DNA from: Pseudopedobacter sp043763845
GTDB lineage: Bacteria; Bacteroidota; Bacteroidia; Sphingobacteriales; Sphingobacteriaceae
Assembly: GCA_043763845.1 (NCBI GenBank)
Contig: JAYULE010000102.1
Span: forward strand, 1 to 12,426
Length of the DNA stretch: 12,426 nucleotides
Reading direction: 5' to 3'
Both the position numbers and the translations under genes were made by a program. The first letter of the stretch is position 1, and every line of letters begins with the position of its first letter. The notes beneath the pieces are model-generated. The model saw only the letters and a list, made by a program, of their open reading frames with translations. It ran no database searches and was not told the origin of the DNA. Below are positions 6,434 to 12,426 of this stretch, in pieces.

Positions 6434-7257
6434 TTTAAAATGATTTTAATTCTAACTTTCATATAAATTAAAGAAAATTTTACTATCTGTTTAATGGCCA
6501 GTATTTTATATTTAGTACTAGGAAAAATCTTATAATTAATTATAAAAGAAGTTAAAATTGCACTAAAAATTTTTGGATTTGTTGCAGAAGAGGTATTAAA
6601 GCTATGAACTCTATAAAATGACACTATTCTGTCCCAAAACATAATTTTTCCCATAGCTGCTGCTCTTTGATAAAAATACCAATCTTCGGCAGATATTTTT
6701 TCTGGATATAAACCTACAAGGTCATATATTTTTTTATTAACTAACAAAGTTGCACCCGAAACTCCTAAACTAACCATAGTTTGTCTTAAAATACCATCAA
6801 AACTGTAATAATTTAATTTACATACTTTATGATAATTTTGCATTGAACTGGTCATTACTATTTTGCCATTTGAGTTAATAACTGCGGCATCGCTTAATAA
6901 TACTAATTTGCTAGGATTGTTTTCTAAAATCAAAACCCTTTCGGCAATAGTATCATTACATAACATATCATCGCTTGCTAAAGGTAAAATATATTTTCCC
7001 TTTGCAAGCAAAATTAATTGATTCAGTGTACTACAAACACCTCTATTTTCTCTTGATAAATATGTTATTTTAATTACATTATTATTATTTATCCATTTTA
7101 ATATTTCTAAATCAGAACTATCATTAGAACCATCATTAATAATAACCACTTCCTTATTTAAATAGGTGTCGGTCAATATAGAGTCTAAACAATCCTTTAT
7201 GTATTTCTCATGGTTATAACACGGTATTATTATTGAAACAAGAGGATTATTAGCCAT
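6430..7257 (-). CDS. GT2 family glycosyltransferase
   Basis: This is a 275-residue GT-A fold enzyme for repeat-unit assembly. VSIIIPCYNHEKYI (7-20) is the classical GT2 opening, INDGSNDSS (40-48) the nucleotide site, ENRGVCSTLNQ (70-80) the conserved turn, and LASDDMLC (93-100) carries the metal-binding SDD. SAEDWYFYQR (189-198) contains the ED(W) catalytic-base motif. The C-terminus is basic and hydrophobic and may be membrane-associated. Its start lies 8 bases inside the end of wzx, and its stop overlaps the wzy start as ATGA. The donor sugar is unknown. Confidence 0.87.
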   Translation of the reverse strand: MANNPLVSIIIPCYNHEKYIKDCLDSILTDTYLNKEVVIINDGSNDSSDLEILKWINNNNVIKITYLSRENRGVCSTLNQLILLAKGKYILPLASDDMLCNDTIAERVLILENNPSKLVLLSDAAVINSNGKIVMTSSMQNYHKVCKLNYYSFDGILRQTMVSLGVSGATLLVNKKIYDLVGLYPEKISAEDWYFYQRAAAMGKIMFWDRIVSFYRVHSFNTSSATNPKIFSAILTSFIINYKIFPSTKYKILAIKQIVKFSLIYMKVRIKIILK

Positions 7258-8506
7258 TTTGGTTAAAAATAAGTTTTCTAAAAATAATTAACATCGTAAT
7301 TAAATAAATGAAATAATTTACCCCAAATGCAATAGAAATACCCTGCAAACCGTAATATCGCAAACAAAAATACCCTATTATAATATAACTTATGCTAAAA
7401 ACAATTTCGGTAATTATAAATAATTTAGTTAAAGCCTTTGCTAACATTAGGTAAGCTAAAACCCAAGCGGCCATTTTAAAAAAGTCGCCAATAAACTGCC
7501 ATAAGAATAGATCTTCCATATTAGAAAAATCAGGGGTAAACAGAATCTCTATGATAATGTAACGTAAAAAGTATATAATTACACACCCAATAAAAACAGA
7601 GGGCAGTATTATTTTATAACCTTTAAATATTTCGTTTCTGATTTCGGTATTTGTTTTTAGTGAGGATAACTTTGGCAAATAATACGTACTTAATGCAGTA
7701 GTTATTAACATTAAATAACCGTCGGATATGCGCATTATTCCTTGCCAATAACCTGCTGAGTTTACACCTAATTTTAATATTATTAAATTACGTAAAATTA
7801 TTTGAGATACTGGTACAGTTAAAGCGCTAACAATTGCCATTATACTATAATGGCTTAATTTAATGGCTATTGTTTTATTAAACGACTGTTTAAAATGGTT
7901 TAAATTAAAGCTTTTACTCTTAATTATTAAAATTGAAGTAACAAAAAAAATCAAAGATTGCGCCAGCACTAAAGCATATAAAGCACCTTGAATTCTAAAA
8001 AAATAAACTAATCCAATTGTAAAAAATAAACTAAATAAACTGCCTACAGTGTTAATTATTGTAAAAAGTTTAATTTCTCCTTTACCATTTAATATGGAAA
8101 TTAAAAGTGAATTTAGTGCGTAAAATAAAATGCTACAGCCAAAAATTCTTATTACGTTGGCAAAGGCAACATTAGTTAGTATAAAAAGAGATAAAAATGG
8201 TGCAAATAAAATTAACAAACCGCCTATAATTAAAGAACAGTATAAGGTTATTTTAAATGCAGTACTAAAGAGAGACTTTAACTTATCTTCGTCATTATTA
8301 TATTCGGCTGTATATTTTATAACCCCTGTATTAACCGCACCATTCGCAAAAGTTAATATTATGCTTATAAAATTAGTAAAAGCACCTATTAAGGCCACGC
8401 CACCTGGGCCTGTAAAAGTAGCTATAGCTTTAGTGACAACAAAACCCGATGAGATTCGGACGAATGTGATAACGGCAGAAAAAAATGTAGTTTTAACTAA
8501 CTTCAC
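7250..8506 (-). CDS. wzx: Wzx flippase (O-unit translocase, WzxE-like)
   Basis: This 418-residue polytopic membrane protein of the MOP superfamily would flip undecaprenyl-linked repeat units from the cytoplasmic to the periplasmic face. The N-terminal block (KAIATFTGPGGVALIG, then a second span) matches the WzxE/O-antigen translocase group, and about twelve hydrophobic segments follow. The length is typical. The start is GTG (8504-8506), 11 bases after the aminotransferase stop; no ATG lies between that stop and this point, and the next internal ATG would remove most of the membrane region. Its end overlaps the next glycosyltransferase by 8 bases. Confidence 0.88.
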   Translation of the reverse strand: MKLVKTTFFSAVITFVRISSGFVVTKAIATFTGPGGVALIGAFTNFISIILTFANGAVNTGVIKYTAEYNNDEDKLKSLFSTAFKITLYCSLIIGGLLILFAPFLSLFILTNVAFANVIRIFGCSILFYALNSLLISILNGKGEIKLFTIINTVGSLFSLFFTIGLVYFFRIQGALYALVLAQSLIFFVTSILIIKSKSFNLNHFKQSFNKTIAIKLSHYSIMAIVSALTVPVSQIILRNLIILKLGVNSAGYWQGIMRISDGYLMLITTALSTYYLPKLSSLKTNTEIRNEIFKGYKIILPSVFIGCVIIYFLRYIIIEILFTPDFSNMEDLFLWQFIGDFFKMAAWVLAYLMLAKALTKLFIITEIVFSISYIIIGYFCLRYYGLQGISIAFGVNYFIYLITMLIIFRKLIFNQNG

Positions 8507-8517
8507 TTTATTTAAAA

Positions 8518-9618
8518 TCAGTATTCGTTAATTGCGTTAATTATAAAATCAACTTCTGCATTTGTAATTACTTGGCTTAGTGGTAAACTTAAAACCTCGT
8601 TATGTATTTTTTCGGAAACTGGCAAACTTAAACAATTTAACTCTTTGTAAGCCTTTTGCTTATGCGGAGGTATGGGGTAATGTATTACCGTTTGTATGCC
8701 GTTTGTGGTTAAATATTGTTGCAAGCTAACTCTATCCTTTGTACGTATCACAAACAAATGCCAAACATGTGCTTGTTGTAAAACTACTTTTGGTAATGAT
8801 ATTTTAGGATTGTTAATTTCGTTAATATACCTATTGGCAATACTACGTTTTATGGCTGTTTCTTGGTCTAGTGTTTTAAGTTTTACGCCTAAAAGTGCGG
8901 CTTGTAATTCATCCAATCGGCTATTGATGCCTTTGTATAAATTTTGATATTTAACTTGCGAGCCATAATTAAGCAACGTACGTAAAGTGTTTGCAAGTTC
9001 ATCGTTATTTGTTGTTATTGCGCCAGCATCGCCCAAAGCACCTAAATTTTTGCCTGGGTAAAAACTAAAGCCTGCGGCATCGCCAAAATTACCAGCTTTT
9101 AAACCATTAGTGGCTGTTGCGCCGTGTGCTTGTGCGCAATCTTCAATTACTTTTAAGTTATGTTTTTTTGCTATTGCTAAAATAGCATCCATATTACACA
9201 ATTGCCCATAAAGGTGTACGGGTAAAATGGCTTTGGTTTTGGTAGTTATTTTTTCTTCAATTAATATTGGATTTATGTTGTAGGTATCTATATCGGGCTC
9301 AACCAAAATAGGAATTAAATTATTTGCCGAAATGGCCAATATACTTGCAATGTAGGTGTTTGCGGGTACAATAATCTCGTCACCATCCTTAAATAAACCT
9401 AATTCTTTATATGCTCTTATTATTAAAATTAAGGCATCTAAACCATTGGCTACCCCTATAGCGTGTTTTGTACCGCAATAGGTAGCAAAATCGGTTTCGA
9501 ATTGTGCTAATTCTTTTCCCATAATATACCAACCCGAATTTAAAACACGTTCGAACGCCATTTTAAGTTCCTCTTTATGTTGTTGGTTAATAGCGTAAAG
9601 GTCTAAAAATTTTATCAT
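8518..9618 (-). CDS. fdtB: DegT/DnrJ/EryC1 (FdtB/QdtB-like) PLP sugar aminotransferase
   Basis: A 366-residue PLP-dependent aminotransferase predicted to convert a dTDP-3-keto-6-deoxyhexose to the 3-amino sugar, with glutamate as the usual donor. PANTYIAS (85-92) and VHLYGQ (134-139) shape the cofactor pocket, EDCAQAHGA (159-167) contains the Asp that contacts the PLP ring, and FSFYPGKNLGALGDAGA (184-200) carries the Schiff-base lysine at about residue 190. These forms match the FdtB/QdtB/TylB/DesV group. The role fits the FdtA-like cupin upstream, which makes the 3-keto substrate. Its ATG directly abuts the KAS III stop with no spacer. Base composition is visibly less AT-rich than the glycosyltransferase block. 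The product sugar (Fuc3N or Qui3N type) cannot be resolved from sequence. Confidence 0.87.
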   Translation of the reverse strand: MIKFLDLYAINQQHKEELKMAFERVLNSGWYIMGKELAQFETDFATYCGTKHAIGVANGLDALILIIRAYKELGLFKDGDEIIVPANTYIASILAISANNLIPILVEPDIDTYNINPILIEEKITTKTKAILPVHLYGQLCNMDAILAIAKKHNLKVIEDCAQAHGATATNGLKAGNFGDAAGFSFYPGKNLGALGDAGAITTNNDELANTLRTLLNYGSQVKYQNLYKGINSRLDELQAALLGVKLKTLDQETAIKRSIANRYINEINNPKISLPKVVLQQAHVWHLFVIRTKDRVSLQQYLTTNGIQTVIHYPIPPHKQKAYKELNCLSLPVSEKIHNEVLSLPLSQVITNAEVDFIINAINEY

Positions 9619-10635
9619 TTAACTAAATTTAAGTATTGTAGATCCCCAAGAATAGCCGACACCAAACCCAGCCAATAGTACTTTATTACCACTTTTAATT
9701 GATTTGGAAAGTATAGCTTCTTGTAATGCAATTGGTATAGTTGAGGAAACTGTATTTCCGCAATTTTTAAGAAATAAATAAAATTTATCTTCGGGTATTT
9801 GAAGTTTTTTTCTAATAAAATTTAACATAAATTGATTAGCTTGATGAAATATAAATAAATCAATTTCTTGAAAACTTAATTTAGCTTTTAAAAGCATTTT
9901 ATTTACCAATTCGGGTACAGCTTGTGCTGTAAAATTAAATACTTCTGACCCATTCATATATAGATTATCATCATTTCTTATAAATACATTATCTTCATTA
10001 ATATCTATATCGGGTAATTGCCTATTTTTTAATCCTCCATTTTTTACAATTAAATTGTGAGCTCCCGAACCATCGGTACCTAAAACAAAATCACCTATTT
10101 CGCAAATCCCTTTTTCTGTGCTTATTAATGTTGCCGAAGCTGCATCTCCAAATATTGTACGATTATTTTTATCTTTTAAATTTATGTATTTACTATACGT
10201 TTCAGCTGTAATTAACAGTACATTATTAGCTATTCCCCCAGCTATTAATCCTTTGGCTAAACTTAAACCGTACACATACCCCGAACAACCTAAATTAAAA
10301 TCTAGAGCTCCAATACTGGTTGATAAATTTAATTTATCCTGTACTATACAAGACGTTGTAGGTAACAGATAATCTGGGCTTTGTGTACACAACAATAAAA
10401 AATCTATTTCAGCTCGGTTAATATTATTTTCTATAAATAATTTTTCGGCTGCTTTTACAGCCATATCGCTACTAAATTCGTTTAGTGCACTAATTCTTCT
10501 TTCAAATATTCCTGTTTTTGCCGAAATTTTATCTGCCGACCATTCTGGGAATTTTGCATTTAATTCTGCGTTATCCAAAACTTTATCAGGTAAATAGTAT
10601 GAAATAGCTTTAATGTATGCGCTACTCATTATCAA
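9619..10635 (-). CDS. 3-oxoacyl-ACP synthase III (KAS III, FabH-like), cluster-dedicated
   Basis: A 338-residue thiolase-fold enzyme with the complete KAS III triad: Cys117 in LDFNLGCSGYVYGLS, His264 in FHQANQFM and Asn294 in NCGNTVSSTIPIAL. The C-terminal GFGVGYSWGS (323-332) is typical. The family condenses an acyl-CoA with malonyl-ACP; some relatives instead transfer acyl groups to oxygen or nitrogen. Its place between an ACP gene and a sugar aminotransferase argues for a role in making or attaching an acyl group on the amino sugar, not housekeeping fatty acid synthesis. The ATG at 10633-10635 lies within the end of the ACP gene (14-base overlap). A second ATG two codons on is equally possible. 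No ketoreductase is present in the window. Confidence 0.87.
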   Translation of the reverse strand: MIMSSAYIKAISYYLPDKVLDNAELNAKFPEWSADKISAKTGIFERRISALNEFSSDMAVKAAEKLFIENNINRAEIDFLLLCTQSPDYLLPTTSCIVQDKLNLSTSIGALDFNLGCSGYVYGLSLAKGLIAGGIANNVLLITAETYSKYINLKDKNNRTIFGDAASATLISTEKGICEIGDFVLGTDGSGAHNLIVKNGGLKNRQLPDIDINEDNVFIRNDDNLYMNGSEVFNFTAQAVPELVNKMLLKAKLSFQEIDLFIFHQANQFMLNFIRKKLQIPEDKFYLFLKNCGNTVSSTIPIALQEAILSKSIKSGNKVLLAGFGVGYSWGSTILKFS

Positions 10636-10864
10636 CTATTTTCTTTTTTACTAGTTCAAATAATTCTTCTAATGTACTTGGTGCATTAATTTCTTGAGAA
10701 GTAAGCTTTACTTTACACTCATCTTCTATCATTACCTGTACAGACATTACGGTTAACGAGTCCCAAGTATTTAATTCTTTATATTTTACGCTTTTGTTAA
10801 TATTTTCTACATCTATCTCTTCAAACTGTGCAGAAAAATTTTCTATAAATTTAGCTAATTCCAT
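10622..10864 (-). CDS. Acyl carrier protein
   Basis: An 80-residue acidic protein with the carrier-protein signature WDSLTVMSVQVMIEDE (34-49), in which Ser36 would take the 4'-phosphopantetheine arm. The length and the helical, Glu-rich ends (ELFELVKKKI) fit a stand-alone ACP. It is not the housekeeping acpP, whose motif is usually DSLD and which sits with fabF. It lies 2 bases after the GNAT gene and overlaps KAS III by 14 bases, so the three are probably made together. It is inferred to carry the acyl chain built by the KAS III enzyme and used on the amino sugar. Confidence 0.88.
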   Translation of the reverse strand: MELAKFIENFSAQFEEIDVENINKSVKYKELNTWDSLTVMSVQVMIEDECKVKLTSQEINAPSTLEELFELVKKKIVDNE

Positions 10865-10866
10865 AA

Positions 10867-11388
10867 CTATAAAAGTTTTAAAAATTTTGTTTTGTGTGTG
10901 TTAAAATTGCTAACACTTAATTGAAAATAAAGGTCTAAGTCATCTTCTTTAACTATACTTGGTTGATAGTGTTGGTGATATTTTAAAACAGTCTTATTTG
11001 CTTTTCTAACATTAAATTTGCAATAATCAAACCCTAAAGTTTCAAATCCTATTTCTTTAGTAAGAATATCAGCTTTAACTGCAGCTCCAGCTGGCGACTC
11101 TCGCAAAAACACCCAACTGCCTAATTCAAATGATTGAGTATCTAACTCCGATAAGCGTGTAGTTCCCAATTTTTTGCCGTTAATTATTGTAATAAAATAA
11201 TATTCTAATTTCGCTTTCTCTCTTTTTTTATATTCTTTAATCCAATTAACTTGATCTTTTAATTGAGTACTTGTAGGTGAAATAAAACTATTTAAAGAAG
11301 TATTGTTTCTGAGTTGCATTATAAAACCTGCATCTTCAATATCAACTAATTTAAGTTGAATACCATATTTTGTAAGATTATTTATCAT
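10867..11388 (-). CDS. GNAT-family N-acyltransferase, candidate sugar N-acyltransferase
   Basis: A 173-residue GNAT-fold protein of the Acetyltransf_3 type. The N-terminal strand and helix (LKLVDIEDAGFIMQLRNN, 12-29) are followed by LEYYFITI and GTTRLSE (61-81). ELGSWVF then RESPAGAAVKADI (89-108) holds the pyrophosphate-binding turn in a loose RxxxxGA form. FNVRKANKTVLKYHQHY (125-141) is the usual Asn-containing end of the domain. The known Fuc3N and Qui3N pathways end with a left-handed beta-helix N-acetyltransferase (FdtC/QdtC); none is seen here, so this GNAT is the best candidate to acylate the 3-amino group, with acyl-ACP from the neighbouring genes or acetyl-CoA as donor. It overlaps the upstream cupin by 11 bases. 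The specificity is inference. Confidence 0.75.
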   Translation of the reverse strand: MINNLTKYGIQLKLVDIEDAGFIMQLRNNTSLNSFISPTSTQLKDQVNWIKEYKKREKAKLEYYFITIINGKKLGTTRLSELDTQSFELGSWVFLRESPAGAAVKADILTKEIGFETLGFDYCKFNVRKANKTVLKYHQHYQPSIVKEDDLDLYFQLSVSNFNTHKTKFLKLL

Positions 11389-11791
11389 TTGTAAAAGCTA
11401 AATAATCCTTATATTCTCTAATATAATCACCTTCATTATAGGTATGTGAAGCTAGCACCAAACAAATAGAACCAGATGAAAAATTAATTTCTGACGCCCA
11501 AATACCAGGCGGTATGTGTAAACCTATATACGGGCGGTTCAATTGCACAACCCTTTTAGTTTTTGTATCATCCAAAAGCACCTCAAAGCTACCACTTGTT
11601 GCAATTAAAAACTGATGACATTCTTTGTGTGCGTGGGCCCCTCTCGATTCTCCACCGGGTATATCGTATAAATAAAATATTCTTTTTATATCAAACGGTA
11701 TTTCAATATTATTATGTACGGGTGTGATGTTGCCGGCTCTATTTTTTATGCGAGGAAGTTCAAATATTGTACAATCGTAAGTAGTAGCCAT
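11378..11791 (-). CDS. fdtA: FdtA/QdtA-type dTDP-4-keto-6-deoxyglucose 3,4-ketoisomerase (cupin, WxcM-like)
   Basis: A 137-residue single-domain cupin. GGESRGAHAHKECHQFLIA (46-64) contains the RGxHxHK motif; the two His (53 and 55) are the residues shown to matter in FdtA-type isomerases. GSFEVLLDD (67-75), NRPYIGLHIPPGIWAS (85-100) and the ending EGDYIREYKDYL (120-131) complete the family pattern. The enzyme moves the keto group of dTDP-4-keto-6-deoxyglucose from C4 to C3, making the substrate for the FdtB-like aminotransferase. The choice between galacto (FdtA) and gluco (QdtA) products cannot be made by eye. One oddity is that the usual RGN near the N-terminus is NRAGN here (17-21). It lies 5 bases after the second cupin. 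Confidence 0.85.
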   Translation of the reverse strand: MATTYDCTIFELPRIKNRAGNITPVHNNIEIPFDIKRIFYLYDIPGGESRGAHAHKECHQFLIATSGSFEVLLDDTKTKRVVQLNRPYIGLHIPPGIWASEINFSSGSICLVLASHTYNEGDYIREYKDYLAFTNDK

Positions 11792-11796
11792 GTTTT

Positions 11797-12201
11797 TTAT
11801 TTATTTGGTAAAATAAATTGATTGTAATCTCTTTCGTAATCATTTTCGTTAAAATCTGTTGACGAAATTACGAAAGCCAAAGCATTTGTAGAAAAGTTTT
11901 CCATTTGTCGCCACAGCCCATTGGGTATGTATAAACCGTAATATGACCGGTTTAAAGAAAATGTTTTTTTGTTTATGCCGTCATCTAAAATTACATCAAA
12001 ACTACCACTTAATGCTATAATTAATTCTTTGTTTTGTTTGTAACTATGGCCTCCCCTAGCTTCACCCCCTGGTACATCATATATCCAATAAGTGCGTTTA
12101 ATTTTAAAAGGGATATGATTGTTCTCTTCAACAAATGAAAGATTTCCTCTATCGTCTATTATTTTAGGGAGTTCAATAATTTTAGCCTGTTCAATTTCCA
12201 T
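11797..12201 (-). CDS. Second FdtA/WxcM-like cupin with altered HxH motif
   Basis: A 134-residue paralogue of the next cupin, sharing IKR, the YDVPGGEARG block (41-50), LSGSFDVILDDG (64-75), LNRSYYGLYIPNGLW (83-97) and the NENDYERDYNQF end (118-129). Unlike its neighbour it keeps DDRGN near the N-terminus (16-20), but it reads GGHSYK where the neighbour has GAHAHK, so the second His is Tyr54. As that His pair is central to the ketoisomerase reaction, this copy may act on another keto sugar, form a mixed dimer with the other cupin, or have lost activity. The two copies side by side suggest an old tandem duplication. It starts 9 bases after the Wzz-like gene. Confidence 0.8.
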   Translation of the reverse strand: MEIEQAKIIELPKIIDDRGNLSFVEENNHIPFKIKRTYWIYDVPGGEARGGHSYKQNKELIIALSGSFDVILDDGINKKTFSLNRSYYGLYIPNGLWRQMENFSTNALAFVISSTDFNENDYERDYNQFILPNK

Positions 12202-12210
12202 ATTAATTAA

Positions 12211-12426
12211 TTAAACCTTAACTAGCTTTTTAATTGTTAAAAATAGAATTGTCAAAAACCCACCCAAAAACCCACCTAAAATTAAACTTACCAATTTACC
12301 CACTTTATCACTTTCTAACGGCATAATGGGTTCATCTATTATTTGTATCAATGGTTTCTCTTTTCTAAAAGTTATTTTTGCAAGCTCAAGATTTTTAACA
12401 ATTTCTTGGTAGATAGCACTGCTCGC
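12211..12426 (-). CDS. wzz: Wzz/chain-length determinant protein, C-terminal fragment (cut by window edge)
   Basis: The last 71 residues of a minus-strand protein whose start lies beyond the window. KPLIQIIDEPIMPLES (24-39 of the fragment) is the proline-rich segment that precedes the second membrane span in Wzz/polysaccharide co-polymerases. VGKLVSLILGGFLGGFLTILFL (42-63) is that span, with GGFxGGF packing glycines, followed by a short basic cytoplasmic tail. Wzz sets the modal length of the polymer made by Wzy. Without a C-terminal kinase domain it fits the O-antigen type rather than a Wzc-type kinase. It is upstream in the same operon. Confidence 0.85.
   Translation of the reverse strand, partial: ASSAIYQEIVKNLELAKITFRKEKPLIQIIDEPIMPLESDKVGKLVSLILGGFLGGFLTILFLTIKKLVKV

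Noticed and set aside
8130..8531. Plus-strand 133-codon frame opposite wzx
   Set aside because: It is antisense to the flippase N-terminus, which has clear family similarity; the open frame follows from base composition.
8696..8947. Plus-strand 83-codon frame opposite the aminotransferase
   Set aside because: Antisense shadow of a conserved enzyme; Cys-rich only by reverse reading.
10118..10372. Plus-strand 84-codon frame opposite KAS III
   Set aside because: Antisense to the region encoding the catalytic cysteine; no independent support.
9619..10864. KAS III and ACP as the housekeeping fabH/acpP genes
   Set aside because: No fab, plsX or rpmF neighbours are present, and they overlap each other inside a polysaccharide operon beside a sugar aminotransferase, so a dedicated role is more likely.

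Overview
The window is AT-rich DNA from a member of the Bacteroidota. The order cannot be settled by eye, but Flavobacteriales or Sphingobacteriales are the best guesses. The evidence is a secreted protein with VGIGT repeats and a C-terminal chaperone-like tail of a type common in this phylum, A-rich ribosome-binding regions, a TAnnTTTG-type promoter box, and FdtA-type cupins typical of these genomes.

Most of the window (2752-12426) is one tightly packed minus-strand operon for a Wzx/Wzy-type surface polysaccharide, probably LPS O-antigen. In transcription order (right to left) it holds the end of a Wzz-like chain-length regulator, cut by the window edge; two tandem FdtA/WxcM-like sugar cupins; a GNAT acyltransferase; an acyl carrier protein; a KAS III (FabH-like) ketoacyl synthase; a DegT/FdtB-like PLP aminotransferase; a Wzx flippase; a GT2 glycosyltransferase; a Wzy polymerase; and three more GT2 glycosyltransferases. 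Genes overlap (several ATGA junctions) or are separated by 0-24 bases, and no internal promoter or terminator was seen.

The cupin and the aminotransferase should make a dTDP-3-amino-3,6-dideoxyhexose of the Fuc3N/Qui3N type. The GNAT, ACP and KAS III between them suggest that the amine is capped with a dedicated, ACP-borne acyl chain rather than a plain acetyl group. The GT2 enzymes would then assemble the repeat unit, Wzx flip it, Wzy polymerise it and Wzz set the length. Genes for dTDP-glucose synthesis (RmlA/RmlB) and for the initiating sugar-phosphate transferase are not in the window.

Downstream of the last glycosyltransferase the locus is decayed. An NAD-dependent sugar epimerase/dehydratase (2746 down to about 2180) carries several frameshifts and stops. 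It meets, tail to tail, a truncated and frameshifted plus-strand gene (1738 to about 2190) of a Bacteroidota family of unknown function. The meeting point coincides with the palindrome AGCATGCT.

The left end (72-1346, minus) is an intact gene for an exported, fibre-like protein with a knob-like domain, two VGIGT repeats and a glutamine-rich coiled coil. Its upstream region (1347-1737) is non-coding and holds a candidate promoter and an inverted repeat. No tRNA, rRNA, CRISPR array or insertion sequence was seen.
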